Part shown: one piece after another, positions 36,532 through 45,112 of the stretch
How positions within the stretch are numbered: position 1 is the stretch's first letter
How the letters are laid out: every line of letters starts with the position of its first letter
DNA from: Duganella aceris
Lineage (GTDB): Bacteria; Pseudomonadota; Gammaproteobacteria; Burkholderiales; Burkholderiaceae_D
Assembly (NCBI RefSeq): GCF_011090165.1
Contig: NZ_JAADJT010000014.1
Coordinates: forward strand, 1-64,000
DNA: 64,000 nt
Reading direction: 5' to 3'
Made by a program: the position numbers and the translations under genes
The notes under the pieces: model-generated
Databases searched by the model: none
What the model was told of the DNA's origin: nothing
The model's input: the letters and a program-made list of their open reading frames with translations, nothing else

Positions 36532-39267
36532 ATGAACCACAGCCGCCTCAAACACGTCGCCGCCGCCAGCCTGATGCTGTGCGGTTTGTCCTTTGTCGCC
36601 ACCGGTTCGGCGTGGGCCGCCGCCGCGTCGCCCGCCTTGCCGGCCGGCGTGGTCAAGGGGCCGTCGGTCGAGGGCATCACCGAATATCGGCTGCCGAACG
36701 GCTTGAAGGTGCTGCTGTTTCCGGACGCGTCCAAGCCGACGGTAACGGTCAACGTCACCTACCTGGTCGGCTCGCGCCACGAGAACTACGGCGAGACCGG
36801 CATGGCGCACCTGCTGGAGCACATGATGTTCAAGGGCGCGCCGAAGAACCGTAGCATCCCGCAGGAATTCGCCAGTCGCGGCATGGAGTTCAACGGCACC
36901 ACCTCGTACGACCGCACCAACTACTATGAGGTGTTCCAGGCCAGCCAGGACAACCTGAAGTGGGCGCTGGACATGGAGGCCGACCGCATGGTCCATTCCT
37001 TCATCGCGCGCAAGGATCTGGATTCGGAAATGACGGTGGTGCGCAACGAGTACGAGTCGGGCGAGAACGAGCCGTTCTCGGTGCTGCTGAAGCGCATGCA
37101 GAGCGTGGCCTACGACTGGCATTCCTACGGCCGCTCGACCATCGGCAACCGCAGCGACATCGAGAACGTCAAGATCGAGAACCTGCAGGCGTTCTATCGC
37201 ACCTACTACCAGCCGGACAACGCGGTGCTGCTGGTGGCCGGCAAATTCGACCCGGCGCAGACGCTGGCGTGGATCAGCAAATCGTTCGGGGCGATCCCGA
37301 AACCCAAGCGCAGCCTGCCGCCGTTCTGGACGGTCGAGCCGACGCAGGACGGCGAGCGCAGTTTCGTGGTGCGCCGCAAGGGCGATATGCAGATCGTCGC
37401 GCTGGGCTACAAGATCCCGGGTGCGCTGCAGGAGGACAGCGATGCGCTGAGCTTCATGTCCGAGATCCTCGGCGATACGCCGACCGGGCGGCTGCACAAG
37501 GCGCTGGTGGAAAGCGGCAAGGCGGCGCAGGTGTTCAGCTTCGGCCAGACCGGCTATGCGCCGGGCTTGCAGATCATCGGCGCGGTGGTCAAGGCGGGCC
37601 AGCCGCTGGAGCCGGTGCGCGATGCGCTGATCGGCGCGGTCGAGAGCTTCGCACAGACGCCGCCGACCGCCGAGGAGATGGAGCGGGTGCGGCGCAGCTA
37701 TGCCAACAGCATCGAGAAGTCGTTGAACGATCCGCAGAAGGTCGGCGTGACCTTGTCCGAGGAGATCGCGCTGGGCGACTGGCGCTTGCTGTTTCAGGGC
37801 CGTGACAAGCTGCCGTCGATCACGCCGGAGCAGGTCAGCGCGGCGGCGGCGCGTTATCTGAAGCGCGACAATCGCGTGGTCGGCAGCTTCGTGCCGGAGG
37901 ATCATCCGCTGCGCGCGGACATCCCGCCTGCGCCGCCGGTGGCGGAGGTGATGAAGGACTTCAAGGGCAAGGACAGCGTGCTGACCTCGGAGGTGTTCGT
38001 GCCGAGCCAGGCCAACATCAACGCGCGCACCGAGATCAAGACCATCGGCGGCTTGAAGGTGGCGCTGCTGCCGAAGAAGAATCGCGGCGAGGCGGTGTCG
38101 GTGGACCTGCAGCTGCATTGGGGCGATGAGAAGAATCTGTTCAACACCTCCATCGTGTCGATGGCGGCGCATGAGATGCTGATGCGCGGCACCAGCAAAT
38201 ACAATCGCGAGCAGTTGGCCGATGCGTTTTCCAAGCTGAAGATCTCGGGCAGCCTGTATCGCTTCGATACCACCGGGCCGAATCTGGATGCGGCGTTGCG
38301 GCTGGTGTCGCATGTGCTGAAGGACGCCAGCTTCCCGGCATCCGAGTTCGAGCAGTTGCGCCAGCAGTGGCTGGTGGGCGTGGAGGCGTCGCGCAACGAG
38401 CCGCAGTCGCTGGCCGGCCAGGAGCTGGAGCAGCACTTCGATCATTATCCGAAGGGCGATGTGCGCGCGTCGATGACGGTCGATGAGCAGCTGGCGGCGA
38501 TCAAGGCGCTGAAGCTGGAGGATGTGGTGGCCTTCCATCGCCAGTACTACGGCGCCGATCATGGCGAGCTGGCGGTCGTCGGCGATTTCGACAAGGCGGC
38601 GATCAGCAAGACCATCGATGAAAGCTTCAGCGGCTGGAACAGCAAGGTGGCGTATGCGCCCATCGCCAGCAGCAATGTGGACAAGGCGCCGCTGCACAAG
38701 ACCATCAATGCGCCGGACAAGGAGAATGGCTTCTACACCGCGCGCGTCAATGTCGATCTGAACATCAATGATGCCGAGTATCCGCTGCTGGATCTGGCCA
38801 ACTTCATCTTCGGCGACGGTGGGTTGAAATCGCGCTTGATGGACCGTATCCGGCAGAAGGATGGTTTGTCGTATGGCGGCGGAGCGGGCTTGCAGGCGGG
38901 CGAGATCGACCGCGCCGGCAGCTTCAGCATCGATGCCATCGCGGCGCCGCAGAATCTGAAGAAGCTGGAGGCGGCGATCCGGCAGGAGCTGGATCGGGCG
39001 TTGAAGGATGGTTTCACGGCGGCGGAACTGGCGGGCGCGAAATCGGGGCTGATGCAGCAGCGGGTGCAGAACCGCGCCAAGGACAATGTGCTGGCGGCGG
39101 GATGGACGCGCAATCTGTATCTGGGCCGTACCTACAGCTGGAGCAAGGAGTATGAGGACAAGCTGCAGGCGGCGACGCTGGCGCAAGTCAATGCCGCGTT
39201 CCGCAAGGCGATCGATCCGGCCAAGCTGAGTATCGTGGTGGCCGGCGATCAGGCCAAGGCCAAGTAA
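36532..39267 (+). CDS. Periplasmic M16 (pitrilysin-family) zinc peptidase
   Basis: A 911-aa two-repeat M16 peptidase. A signal peptide ([19 protein letters not shown]) precedes the first M16 domain, whose inverted zinc motif HLLEH is at residues 93-97 with the downstream Glu in [14 protein letters not shown] second, non-catalytic M16 half ([29 protein letters not shown]) and two C-terminal M16_C domains follow. It probably degrades small peptides in the periplasm. Start ATG 36532 ([11 protein letters not shown]) is preferred over 36496 because it begins the signal peptide. Confidence 0.93.
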   Translation: MNHSRLKHVAAASLMLCGLSFVATGSAWAAAASPALPAGVVKGPSVEGITEYRLPNGLKVLLFPDASKPTVTVNVTYLVGSRHENYGETGMAHLLEHMMFKGAPKNRSIPQEFASRGMEFNGTTSYDRTNYYEVFQASQDNLKWALDMEADRMVHSFIARKDLDSEMTVVRNEYESGENEPFSVLLKRMQSVAYDWHSYGRSTIGNRSDIENVKIENLQAFYRTYYQPDNAVLLVAGKFDPAQTLAWISKSFGAIPKPKRSLPPFWTVEPTQDGERSFVVRRKGDMQIVALGYKIPGALQEDSDALSFMSEILGDTPTGRLHKALVESGKAAQVFSFGQTGYAPGLQIIGAVVKAGQPLEPVRDALIGAVESFAQTPPTAEEMERVRRSYANSIEKSLNDPQKVGVTLSEEIALGDWRLLFQGRDKLPSITPEQVSAAAARYLKRDNRVVGSFVPEDHPLRADIPPAPPVAEVMKDFKGKDSVLTSEVFVPSQANINARTEIKTIGGLKVALLPKKNRGEAVSVDLQLHWGDEKNLFNTSIVSMAAHEMLMRGTSKYNREQLADAFSKLKISGSLYRFDTTGPNLDAALRLVSHVLKDASFPASEFEQLRQQWLVGVEASRNEPQSLAGQELEQHFDHYPKGDVRASMTVDEQLAAIKALKLEDVVAFHRQYYGADHGELAVVGDFDKAAISKTIDESFSGWNSKVAYAPIASSNVDKAPLHKTINAPDKENGFYTARVNVDLNINDAEYPLLDLANFIFGDGGLKSRLMDRIRQKDGLSYGGGAGLQAGEIDRAGSFSIDAIAAPQNLKKLEAAIRQELDRALKDGFTAAELAGAKSGLMQQRVQNRAKDNVLAAGWTRNLYLGRTYSWSKEYEDKLQAATLAQVNAAFRKAIDPAKLSIVVAGDQAKAK

Positions 39268-39270
39268 GCG

Positions 39271-39894
39271 TTAGATCTTCGCCAGCACCGAGACGAAGAT
39301 CGAGCCGGAGAAGGCGAACAGCACCACCGATGCGATGCGGTGCACCAGCGGCTGTCGCGGCGTGGCGCTGGGGTAGGCCAGCACCGCCGCGCCCATCGCG
39401 ATCCACAGCGCGGCGATCGGGATCAGCAGGCTGCTGAAGATGGCGTAGGCTTGCAGCATGGCGCCGGTGCCGGCGGCCAGTGGCGGGAACACTACGGTGG
39501 CGAAGAAGAAGGCCTTGGGGTTCAGCAGCGTGACCGTGAACAGCTTGCGCGGGCCGATGCCGGCGGCGCCGGCTTGGCCGGCTTGCGGCGCGGTGCGCCA
39601 CAGCGTCAGCGCGGACCAGGCGATGTAGGCGGCGGCGCAGACGCGGGCAACGGTCGGCGCGCCGGGCGCCACGGCGGCGGCCAGCGCGAGGAAGGCGCAC
39701 CAGATGCCGATGGCGATGATGTAGCCGATCCATTCGGCGCCGATCAGGCGCAGCGACCGTCGCAGGCCGTCGCGGCTGCCGGCCAGGAACAGCAGGGTGT
39801 TGGTCGGGCCGGGCGTCAGCAGCACCGCGCCGATGGTCAGCGCCATGAGGGCCGGGCCATGGGGCGCCAGCTCCGATAGTGATGGGAAATGCAT
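39271..39894 (-). CDS. LysE-family amino acid exporter
   Basis: A 207-aa inner-membrane protein with about six segments and the family hallmark LLTPGPTNTLLFLAGSRDGLRRSLRLIGAEWIGY near the N-terminus, plus FTVTLLNPKAFFFATVVFPPL. Members export amino acids or homoserine-type molecules; the substrate is unknown. It is convergent with the M16 gene, 3 bases between stops. Confidence 0.9.
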   Translation of the reverse strand: MHFPSLSELAPHGPALMALTIGAVLLTPGPTNTLLFLAGSRDGLRRSLRLIGAEWIGYIIAIGIWCAFLALAAAVAPGAPTVARVCAAAYIAWSALTLWRTAPQAGQAGAAGIGPRKLFTVTLLNPKAFFFATVVFPPLAAGTGAMLQAYAIFSSLLIPIAALWIAMGAAVLAYPSATPRQPLVHRIASVVLFAFSGSIFVSVLAKI

Positions 39895-39961
39895 CGGGCT
39901 ATCCTTGATTTGTTGAAGCTGGCAGTGTGATCGACATTTGGCATTTTTGCAATGATGGTCT

Positions 39962-40567
39962 TTAATCTATGTCGTCCAGCAGGTCGTGCGCGCGGCGGTA
40001 GCGCGGCAGGCGGCGTTCCAGCGTGTTTTGCGATTGGTGGTTGGCGTGTTCGACCAGCGTGAGCGCGGTGTTGAGTGCGTCGCTCATGGCTTTTGCGGCG
40101 GCGGCCATCGCTTCCTCCGGTAATTTCGGCGCCTTGGCCGCGAGCAGGGCTTCGCGGGCGCGCAGTTGCGCGGCGTTGGTCCAGTTCTTTTCGCCGGGGA
40201 AGCGTATCCAGAGCTCGCGCCAGGCGTTGCGGGTGTCGCCAAAAACCTGATGTACCATTTGATTCGGCGAGACCGCCGCGCCGCGATAGATGATATCGTC
40301 GCCGGTTACTTCGGCGTTGTGCCAGTTGTCGCCGCTGCGCATGCGCAGGCGTGTGCCCTCGGACAGGAATAGCTGCTTCCATTGGTAGCCGCGTAACGGG
40401 GCGGCGTCGGTGCGGCATTTTGCCATCCACATGCGGATCGCGCTGGCGATCGCTTCGGCGGGCGTGAGCGCGCTGCCGCTTTTGCGCAGGAAGTCGCATA
40501 GCTCGTCGTAGGCGGCGGGCGGAATGAGTGTGGGGGGAAGTGGTTTTTCTGGGCTTCGCCGAATCAT
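39962..40567 (-). CDS. Protein with a RAMA-like domain (201 aa)
   Basis: I do not know this family by name. The middle section GTRLRMRSGDNWHNAEVTGDDIIYRGAAVSPNQMVHQVFGDTRNAWRELWIRFPGEKNWTNAAQLR has the layout of the RAMA/DUF2924-like fold (short beta strands, SPxxxxxxxxG, a W-rich end), found beside restriction-modification methylases. N-terminal PPAAYDELCDFLRKSGSALTPAEAI looks helical. AAGGAG lies 8 bases before ATG 40567. No restriction genes are adjacent. A nucleic-acid-binding role is inferred only. Confidence 0.75.
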   Translation of the reverse strand: MIRRSPEKPLPPTLIPPAAYDELCDFLRKSGSALTPAEAIASAIRMWMAKCRTDAAPLRGYQWKQLFLSEGTRLRMRSGDNWHNAEVTGDDIIYRGAAVSPNQMVHQVFGDTRNAWRELWIRFPGEKNWTNAAQLRAREALLAAKAPKLPEEAMAAAAKAMSDALNTALTLVEHANHQSQNTLERRLPRYRRAHDLLDDID

Positions 40568-40749
40568 GCTGGTTCTCCTTTCTGGAATTGGCGCTTTTCT
40601 TCTATTTCTGTCTGTTAGACGGCCGCCCGAAAAAAGAGTTCGGAAATGATAAAAATAGAAGAAATCAGAAGGCCATTGCAGCATCGTTCGGCGAAGGGGC
40701 GTGGAACGGCACCCCCACTAGGTATTCTCAAGGAAACTAAGGAGCGGCG

Positions 40750-41022
40750 ATGGCGAAGCATTTGAGGATTGATGGGCGGGTGCAGGGCGTCGGATATCGC
40801 GCTTCGTTCGCGCAGCAGGCGATCGCGCTGGGGTTGGCCGGCTGGGTGCGCAACCGCAGGGATGGCGCGGTCGAGGCTTGTGTGGACGGCGACGCGCAGG
40901 CCGTCGAGGCCATCACCGCCTGGGCCAGGCGTGGGCCGCCCGCTGCGCAGGTGTCCAACGTCACCGTCGAAGACAGCGCCGTGCCGGCGGGCGGCGACTT
41001 CAAGATCCTGCCCACGCTGTAA
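40750..41022 (+). CDS. acyP: Acylphosphatase
   Basis: A 90-aa enzyme hydrolysing acyl phosphates. The catalytic block is LRIDGRVQGVGYRASFAQQAIALGLAGWVRNRRDGAVEACVDGD, with the active-site Arg in GYR and the Asn in VRNRRDG. AAGGAG lies 7 bases before the ATG. Confidence 0.95.
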   Translation: MAKHLRIDGRVQGVGYRASFAQQAIALGLAGWVRNRRDGAVEACVDGDAQAVEAITAWARRGPPAAQVSNVTVEDSAVPAGGDFKILPTL

Positions 41023-41041
41023 TCCTGCACGCTTCCCGATT

Positions 41042-41064
41042 ATGTACTATCATTAGTTACATGA
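41042..41064 (+). promoter_or_regulatory. Operator-like dyad overlapping the start of the Rrf2 gene
   Basis: ATGTAC-N8-GTTACAT is an inverted repeat covering TACTAT, a possible -10, and reaching the ATG at 41061. No ribosome site is present, so the mRNA may be leaderless. It fits autorepression by the Rrf2 protein. Confidence 0.4.
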
Positions 41065-41525
41065 GACGAGACAGCAAACTATCTTCCATCCTGCACGTGC
41101 TGCTGCACATGGCGCACGCCAACAGGCCTTTCACCTCCGAGGAGCTGGCCGGATTCCTGGACACCAATCCGGTATTGGTGCGCCGGGTGTTGGCCGGGCT
41201 GCGCGAGCGCGGCTACGTCGGTTCCGGCAAGGGCCACGGCGGTGGCTGGAGCATTACCTGCGACTTGCGCAAGGTGACGCTGCGCGACATCTACGAAGCC
41301 GTTGGTTCGCCGACGGTGTTCGCGATGGGGAATCGCGTCGAACAGCCCGAGTGCCTGGTCGAACGCGCCGTCAACGATGCGCTGGCCGGGGCCTTCGATG
41401 AGGCGGAAGCGCTGCTGATCGAACGTTTCAAGGACGTGACGCTGGCCGACTTGTCGGACCGCTTCAATCAGGGATACGCACATCACAAAGGAAACCAGCA
41501 TGACCATCCAACATCCGGCAAGTGA
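41061..41525 (+). CDS. Rrf2-family regulator upstream of a thioredoxin-reductase-like flavoprotein
   Basis: A 154-aa winged-helix repressor: SSILHVLLHMAHANRPFTSEELAGFLDTNPVLVRRVLAGLRERGYVGSGKGHGGGWSI, then LRDIYEAVGSPTVFAM. One Cys (EQPECLVE) lies where many Rrf2 proteins have their effector Cys, but the three-Cys IscR cluster is absent, so it is not an Fe-S type of that class. Its 3' end overlaps the flavoprotein gene by 26 bases, so the two are co-translated and probably functionally linked. Confidence 0.92.
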   Translation: MRRDSKLSSILHVLLHMAHANRPFTSEELAGFLDTNPVLVRRVLAGLRERGYVGSGKGHGGGWSITCDLRKVTLRDIYEAVGSPTVFAMGNRVEQPECLVERAVNDALAGAFDEAEALLIERFKDVTLADLSDRFNQGYAHHKGNQHDHPTSGK

Positions 41526-42429
41526 GTTCGACGTCATCGTCGTCGGCGGCAGCTATGCGGGCCTGTCGGCCGCGACCCAGCTGGCGCGGGCGCGGCGGCG
41601 CGTGCTGCTGATCGACGCCGGTCAGCGGCGCAACCGCTATGCGCATTATTCGCATGGCTTTCTGGGTCAGGATGGACGCGAGGCGAGCGCCATCGTCGCC
41701 GACGGCCGCGCGCAGTTGCTGAAGTACCCGACCGTGCGCTGGCTCGAAGGCAGCGCGGTCAGGGCGGAGGCGGCGCCGTTGAACGAAGACTTTCGCGTGA
41801 CGCTGGCCGACGGAAGGGCGTTCGATGCGCGCCGGCTGGTGCTGGCGACCGGCGTGGTGGACGAGCTGCCGCCGGTGCCGGGTCTGGCCGAGCGTTGGGG
41901 CAGCAGCGCTTTCCATTGTCCCTACTGCCACGGTTATGAACTGGAGCAGGGCCGCATCGGTGTACTGGCGACCGGACCGCTGTCGATCCATCATGCGATG
42001 ATGCTGCCGGATTGGGGCACGGTGACCTTGCTGCTGAACGGGGCTTTCGAGCCGGATGCGGCGCAGCAGGCGTCGCTGGCCGCTCGCGGCGTGACGCTGG
42101 AGCGCGCCAAGGTGAGCGCGATCACCGACCGTGCGACGGTGGTGCTGGAGGATGGGCGCAAGCTGGCGCTGGACGGCTTGTTCGTCATGAGCCGCACGCA
42201 CAGCGGCAGTCCGTTGGCGGAGCAGCTGGGTTGCGCGATGGATGAGGGGCCGATGGGCATGTTCGTGCGCACCGATATGATAAAGGCGAGCACGGTGGCC
42301 GGGGTCTATGTGTGCGGCGATGCGGCGCGCGCGGCGGGCAGTGTGGCGCTGGCCGTCGCCGATGGCACGATGGCCGGCGTGGCGGCGCACCAGTCGCTGA
42401 TCTTCGGCGCGGTAGCTGCGGCGGCGTAG
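41500..42429 (+). CDS. NAD(P)/FAD-dependent oxidoreductase, thioredoxin-reductase-like
   Basis: A 309-aa flavoprotein. The FAD motif is VIVVGGSYAGLSAATQLARA. The redox-active disulfide motif is CPYC (SAFHCPYCHGYELEQGRIGV), similar in place to CxxC of thioredoxin reductase. The C-terminal FAD motif is VYVCGDAARAAGSVALAVADGTMAG. The second nucleotide-binding motif is poor (GVLATGPLSIHHAMM rather than GGGNSA), so NADPH use is uncertain and its electron donor may differ. AAGGAA precedes the ATG inside the Rrf2 gene. Confidence 0.9.
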   Translation: MTIQHPASEFDVIVVGGSYAGLSAATQLARARRRVLLIDAGQRRNRYAHYSHGFLGQDGREASAIVADGRAQLLKYPTVRWLEGSAVRAEAAPLNEDFRVTLADGRAFDARRLVLATGVVDELPPVPGLAERWGSSAFHCPYCHGYELEQGRIGVLATGPLSIHHAMMLPDWGTVTLLLNGAFEPDAAQQASLAARGVTLERAKVSAITDRATVVLEDGRKLALDGLFVMSRTHSGSPLAEQLGCAMDEGPMGMFVRTDMIKASTVAGVYVCGDAARAAGSVALAVADGTMAGVAAHQSLIFGAVAAAA

Positions 42430-42433
42430 GCGC

Positions 42434-42865
42434 TTACGGTTGCTTGTGCGCCAGCGCGATCAGTTCCTTGCGCATTTCCATGGCGCGGCTCTTGCCGATG
42501 CCGGCGTCGAATTCGGCTTGGGCTTGCTGCCAGTATTGGTGGGCTTGGGCGTATTTTTGCCGGCCTGTTTCGGTCAGCGTGAACACCAGCTTGCGGCTGT
42601 TGGCGGCGTCCGGCAGTTGCTGGATGTAGCCGTCGCGCGAGAGCGGCTTGAGGGCGCGCACCAGCGTGGTCCGGTCCATCACCATCAGTTCCGATAGTTC
42701 TTGCGTGGCGATGCCGGGATTGTTTTCGATCACCGCGAGCAGGCTGTGTTGGGATGTGGTCAGGCCGGCTTTTTCCAGGTGGCGGTCGTACAGCGCAGTG
42801 ACCGTTCTTGCGGCCTGGCGCAGGGCGAAGCAGTTGCAGGGATGAGTGATCAACGTGTCGGTCAT
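42434..42865 (-). CDS. MarR-family transcriptional regulator
   Basis: A 143-aa regulator: LTTSQHSLLAVIENNPGIATQELSELMVMDRTTLVRALKPLSRDGYIQQLPDAANSRKLVFTLTETG. Near its N-terminus it carries two Cys residues (HPCNCFALRQAART), a pattern seen in redox-sensing MarR proteins of the OhrR/DUF24-like sort. It overlaps the upstream Rrf2 stop by one base and is co-translated with it. It may help control the flavoprotein or efflux genes. Confidence 0.9.
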   Translation of the reverse strand: MTDTLITHPCNCFALRQAARTVTALYDRHLEKAGLTTSQHSLLAVIENNPGIATQELSELMVMDRTTLVRALKPLSRDGYIQQLPDAANSRKLVFTLTETGRQKYAQAHQYWQQAQAEFDAGIGKSRAMEMRKELIALAHKQP

Positions 42866-43293
42866 TATGCCTCCTGGCAGCGGATGCGCTCCACCAGGCT
42901 GGCCAGCGTGCGCGCGGCCAGGCGGGCTTCGAAGCCGGATTGGGCGTCTTCCAGCACGTCGGTCATCGAGTCCTTGAGGTGGCGGCTGGTGGGGCAGGCT
43001 TCCTGGATCGGGTAGTCGTGGATATTGAAGGTGGCCGGTGCTTCGCTGGCGCGGTAGATGTCGAGCAGCGAGATTTCTTCAGGCGGTCTGGCAAGGCGGC
43101 ATGCGCCGTGCTTGCCGCGCGTGGCGGTGACGATGCCGGCCTTGGACAGCTTGGCCACCGAGCGGCGTACGAAGGTCGGCTCGGCGTTGACGCTGCCGGC
43201 CAGGCGTGCGGACGTGACGTCTTCGCCGTAGTGGTCGCCCAGCACGGCGGCGATGTGCGCGGCGACGGTGAATTGTACGTTTTTCAGTGACAT
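42865..43293 (-). CDS. Rrf2-family transcriptional regulator (second copy)
   Basis: A 142-aa Rrf2 protein of the YwnA type: VQFTVAAHIAAVLGDHYGEDVTSARLAGSVNAEPTFVRRSVAKLSKAGIVTATRGKHGACRLARPPEEISLLDIYRA, then QEACPTSRHLKDSMTDVL. Cysteines are at GAC, EAC and near the end (IRCQEA). It lies 147 bases after the efflux lipoprotein gene on the same strand and overlaps the MarR start. A CATATGCATG stands 24 bases before its start and resembles the palindrome at the efflux promoter. Confidence 0.9.
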   Translation of the reverse strand: MSLKNVQFTVAAHIAAVLGDHYGEDVTSARLAGSVNAEPTFVRRSVAKLSKAGIVTATRGKHGACRLARPPEEISLLDIYRASEAPATFNIHDYPIQEACPTSRHLKDSMTDVLEDAQSGFEARLAARTLASLVERIRCQEA

Positions 43294-43349
43294 GAGCAGG
43301 CTTCCAAACTAACTTTCATATGCATGTGGCAGTGTACCGCATGCAGGCG

Positions 43350-43378
43350 GGCGGCGTCCCCACGTGCGGGACGCCGCC
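43350..43378 (-). terminator. GC-rich hairpin between the efflux operon and the Rrf2 gene
   Basis: GGCGGCGTCCC / GGGACGCCGCC, an 11-base perfect stem with 7-base loop. No T run follows on the minus strand, so it is either a weak terminator or an mRNA-stabilising hairpin after the efflux genes. Confidence 0.45.
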
Positions 43379-43440
43379 TGTCCGCTGCCACCCCAAGCGG
43401 CCAGCAGCGCGGCGGCTGCGGTCGCGCGCTCAAGCGGCGG

Positions 43441-45111
43441 CTATCGGCCGGCCAGCGTCGGCGCTCGGGCCGGCGAGGCGGCCGACACGGGGGCAGTCGC
43501 CGACATCGAAGCCAAGGCCGGCGCCGGGGCAGTCGCCGACGCCGACGTCAAGGCCAACGCGGGCGCCGACGCCGACGTCAAGGCCAACGCGGGCGCCGGG
43601 ACCGACGTCGGTGCCACGGCCGGGGCGCCCGCCGACGCGGCGGTTGTCGCGCCGGGGGTGGCGCTATCCCAGCCGCCGCCCAGTGCGCGGATCAGCGCGA
43701 CGGTGGTGACGGCGCGGTTGCCGCGCAGCTGCACCGCGCCGCGTTCGACCGCCGCCAGGTTGCGCTGCGCGTCCAGCAGTTCCAGGTAGCTGGAGCGGCC
43801 GGCGTCGTACAGCTTCTGCGCCAGGTCGGAGGAGCGACGCGCCGATACCACGGCGGCGTCGATTTGCTCCGTCTGGCCGGCCAGGATGCGCAAGCCGGCC
43901 AGATTGTCTTCGACCTCGGCGAACGCCACCAGCACGTTCTGCCGGTACGCGCCGACCGATTCCTCCAGCGCCGCTTCGCTGCGGGCGATGTTGGCCTTGT
44001 TGCGGCCACCGTCGATCAAGGGCATCGACATCAGCGCGCCCAGAACCCACGAGCGGCTGCTCCACTTGAACACGTCCGCCACCGTATTGCCGGAAGCACC
44101 GCCGGCGCTGGCGTTCAAGGTCAGCGCCGGGAACATCGCCGAGCGGGCCACGCCGATGCGGGCGTTGGACGCTTCCATCGCGCGCTGCGCGGCGGCGATG
44201 TCGGGACGCCGTTGCAGCAGCGACGACGGCAGCCCGGCCGGGATAGCCGGCATCAGCGCGGTGTCCAGCAGCGGGCTGGCGCCGGCGGTGTAGCTGGCCG
44301 CCGGCTTGCCCAGCAAGACCGCGAGCGCATGCTCGGTGGTGCTGCGCTGGCGCTGCAGGCCGATCGCCTCGGCGCGCGAGGTCGCCAGCTCGGTGCGGGC
44401 GCGCGACAGGTCGAATTCGCCGATGTCGCCCAGGTCGAAGCGACGCTGGTTGACCTTGACGTTTTCTTCGCGGGTCCGCACCGTGCGGTCCAGCGTTTCC
44501 AGCTCGGCGTCGGTGGCGCGCAGACGGAAGTAGGTCTGCGCCACATCCGCCTGCACCGACAGCAGCACCGAGCGGTAGGTCGCCTCGATCGAGGCGGCAT
44601 CGTTGCGGGCCGCGCCGACATTCGACGATACGCGGCCGAACAGATCGACTTCGTAGCTGGCCGTCAGCTGCGCGCTGAAGACATTGCCCGGCGCGACCGG
44701 GGTGCCGGCCGGCAGGCCAAGCGCCACGTCGGACTGCCGCTGGCGCTGCGCGCCGACGCCGACGCCGACCTGCGGAATGCGATCCGCCTCGGCGATGCCG
44801 GCGATGGCGCGGGCCTGCTTGACGCGGGCCGCCGCCACCGCCAGGTTGGCGTTGGCGCGGGTGGCTTCGGCGACCAGCGCGTTCAGCGCCGGGTCGTTGA
44901 AGGCCAGCCACCACTCGCCGCGCGGCTGCGCTTCGGCCGCCTGCGCGGCTTGCCAGGTGCTGCCGTCGGCGGCGATGCGCACCGGCGCGGCGGCTTCCTT
45001 GAACGCGACCGGAACCTCGATCGCGGGTTGTTTGAATTCAGGCGCGGCGCAGGCGGTCAGCAGCAGGGCCGCCAGCAGTGGCGCGACGCCTTGGGCGATC
45101 ATCGATTTCAT
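43441..45111 (-). CDS. Outer-membrane efflux lipoprotein (OprM/OprN/NodT family)
   Basis: A 556-aa channel. The lipoprotein signal ends LLLTAC with Cys21 as the lipidated residue. The body shows the two OEP repeats: LNALVAEATRANANLAVAAARVKQARA, ASYEVDLFGRVSSNVGAARN, LLQRRPDIAAAQRAMEASNARIGVARSAMFP, and the second-half helices. The last ~65 residues are an unusual Ala/Pro/Ser/Thr tail with 10-residue repeats (APALALTSAS), not part of the channel. It forms the exit duct of the RND pump encoded just upstream. ATG 45111 lies 1 base after the RND stop. Confidence 0.93.
   Translation of the reverse strand: MKSMIAQGVAPLLAALLLTACAAPEFKQPAIEVPVAFKEAAAPVRIAADGSTWQAAQAAEAQPRGEWWLAFNDPALNALVAEATRANANLAVAAARVKQARAIAGIAEADRIPQVGVGVGAQRQRQSDVALGLPAGTPVAPGNVFSAQLTASYEVDLFGRVSSNVGAARNDAASIEATYRSVLLSVQADVAQTYFRLRATDAELETLDRTVRTREENVKVNQRRFDLGDIGEFDLSRARTELATSRAEAIGLQRQRSTTEHALAVLLGKPAASYTAGASPLLDTALMPAIPAGLPSSLLQRRPDIAAAQRAMEASNARIGVARSAMFPALTLNASAGGASGNTVADVFKWSSRSWVLGALMSMPLIDGGRNKANIARSEAALEESVGAYRQNVLVAFAEVEDNLAGLRILAGQTEQIDAAVVSARRSSDLAQKLYDAGRSSYLELLDAQRNLAAVERGAVQLRGNRAVTTVALIRALGGGWDSATPGATTAASAGAPAVAPTSVPAPALALTSASAPALALTSASATAPAPALASMSATAPVSAASPARAPTLAGR
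43541..43600. repeat. 30-bp tandem duplication in the efflux lipoprotein gene
   Basis: Two adjacent 30-base units starting GCCGACGTCAAGGCCAAC, differing only at their last codon, encode the repeated APALALTSAS decapeptide of the C-terminal tail. Shorter degenerate copies flank them. Confidence 0.85.
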
Positions 45112-45112
45112 C

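Noticed and set aside
36451-39186. 911-codon minus-strand frame opposite the M16 peptidase
   Set aside because: Shadow frame rich in Arg/His/Leu; the plus strand has a signal peptide and HLLEH.
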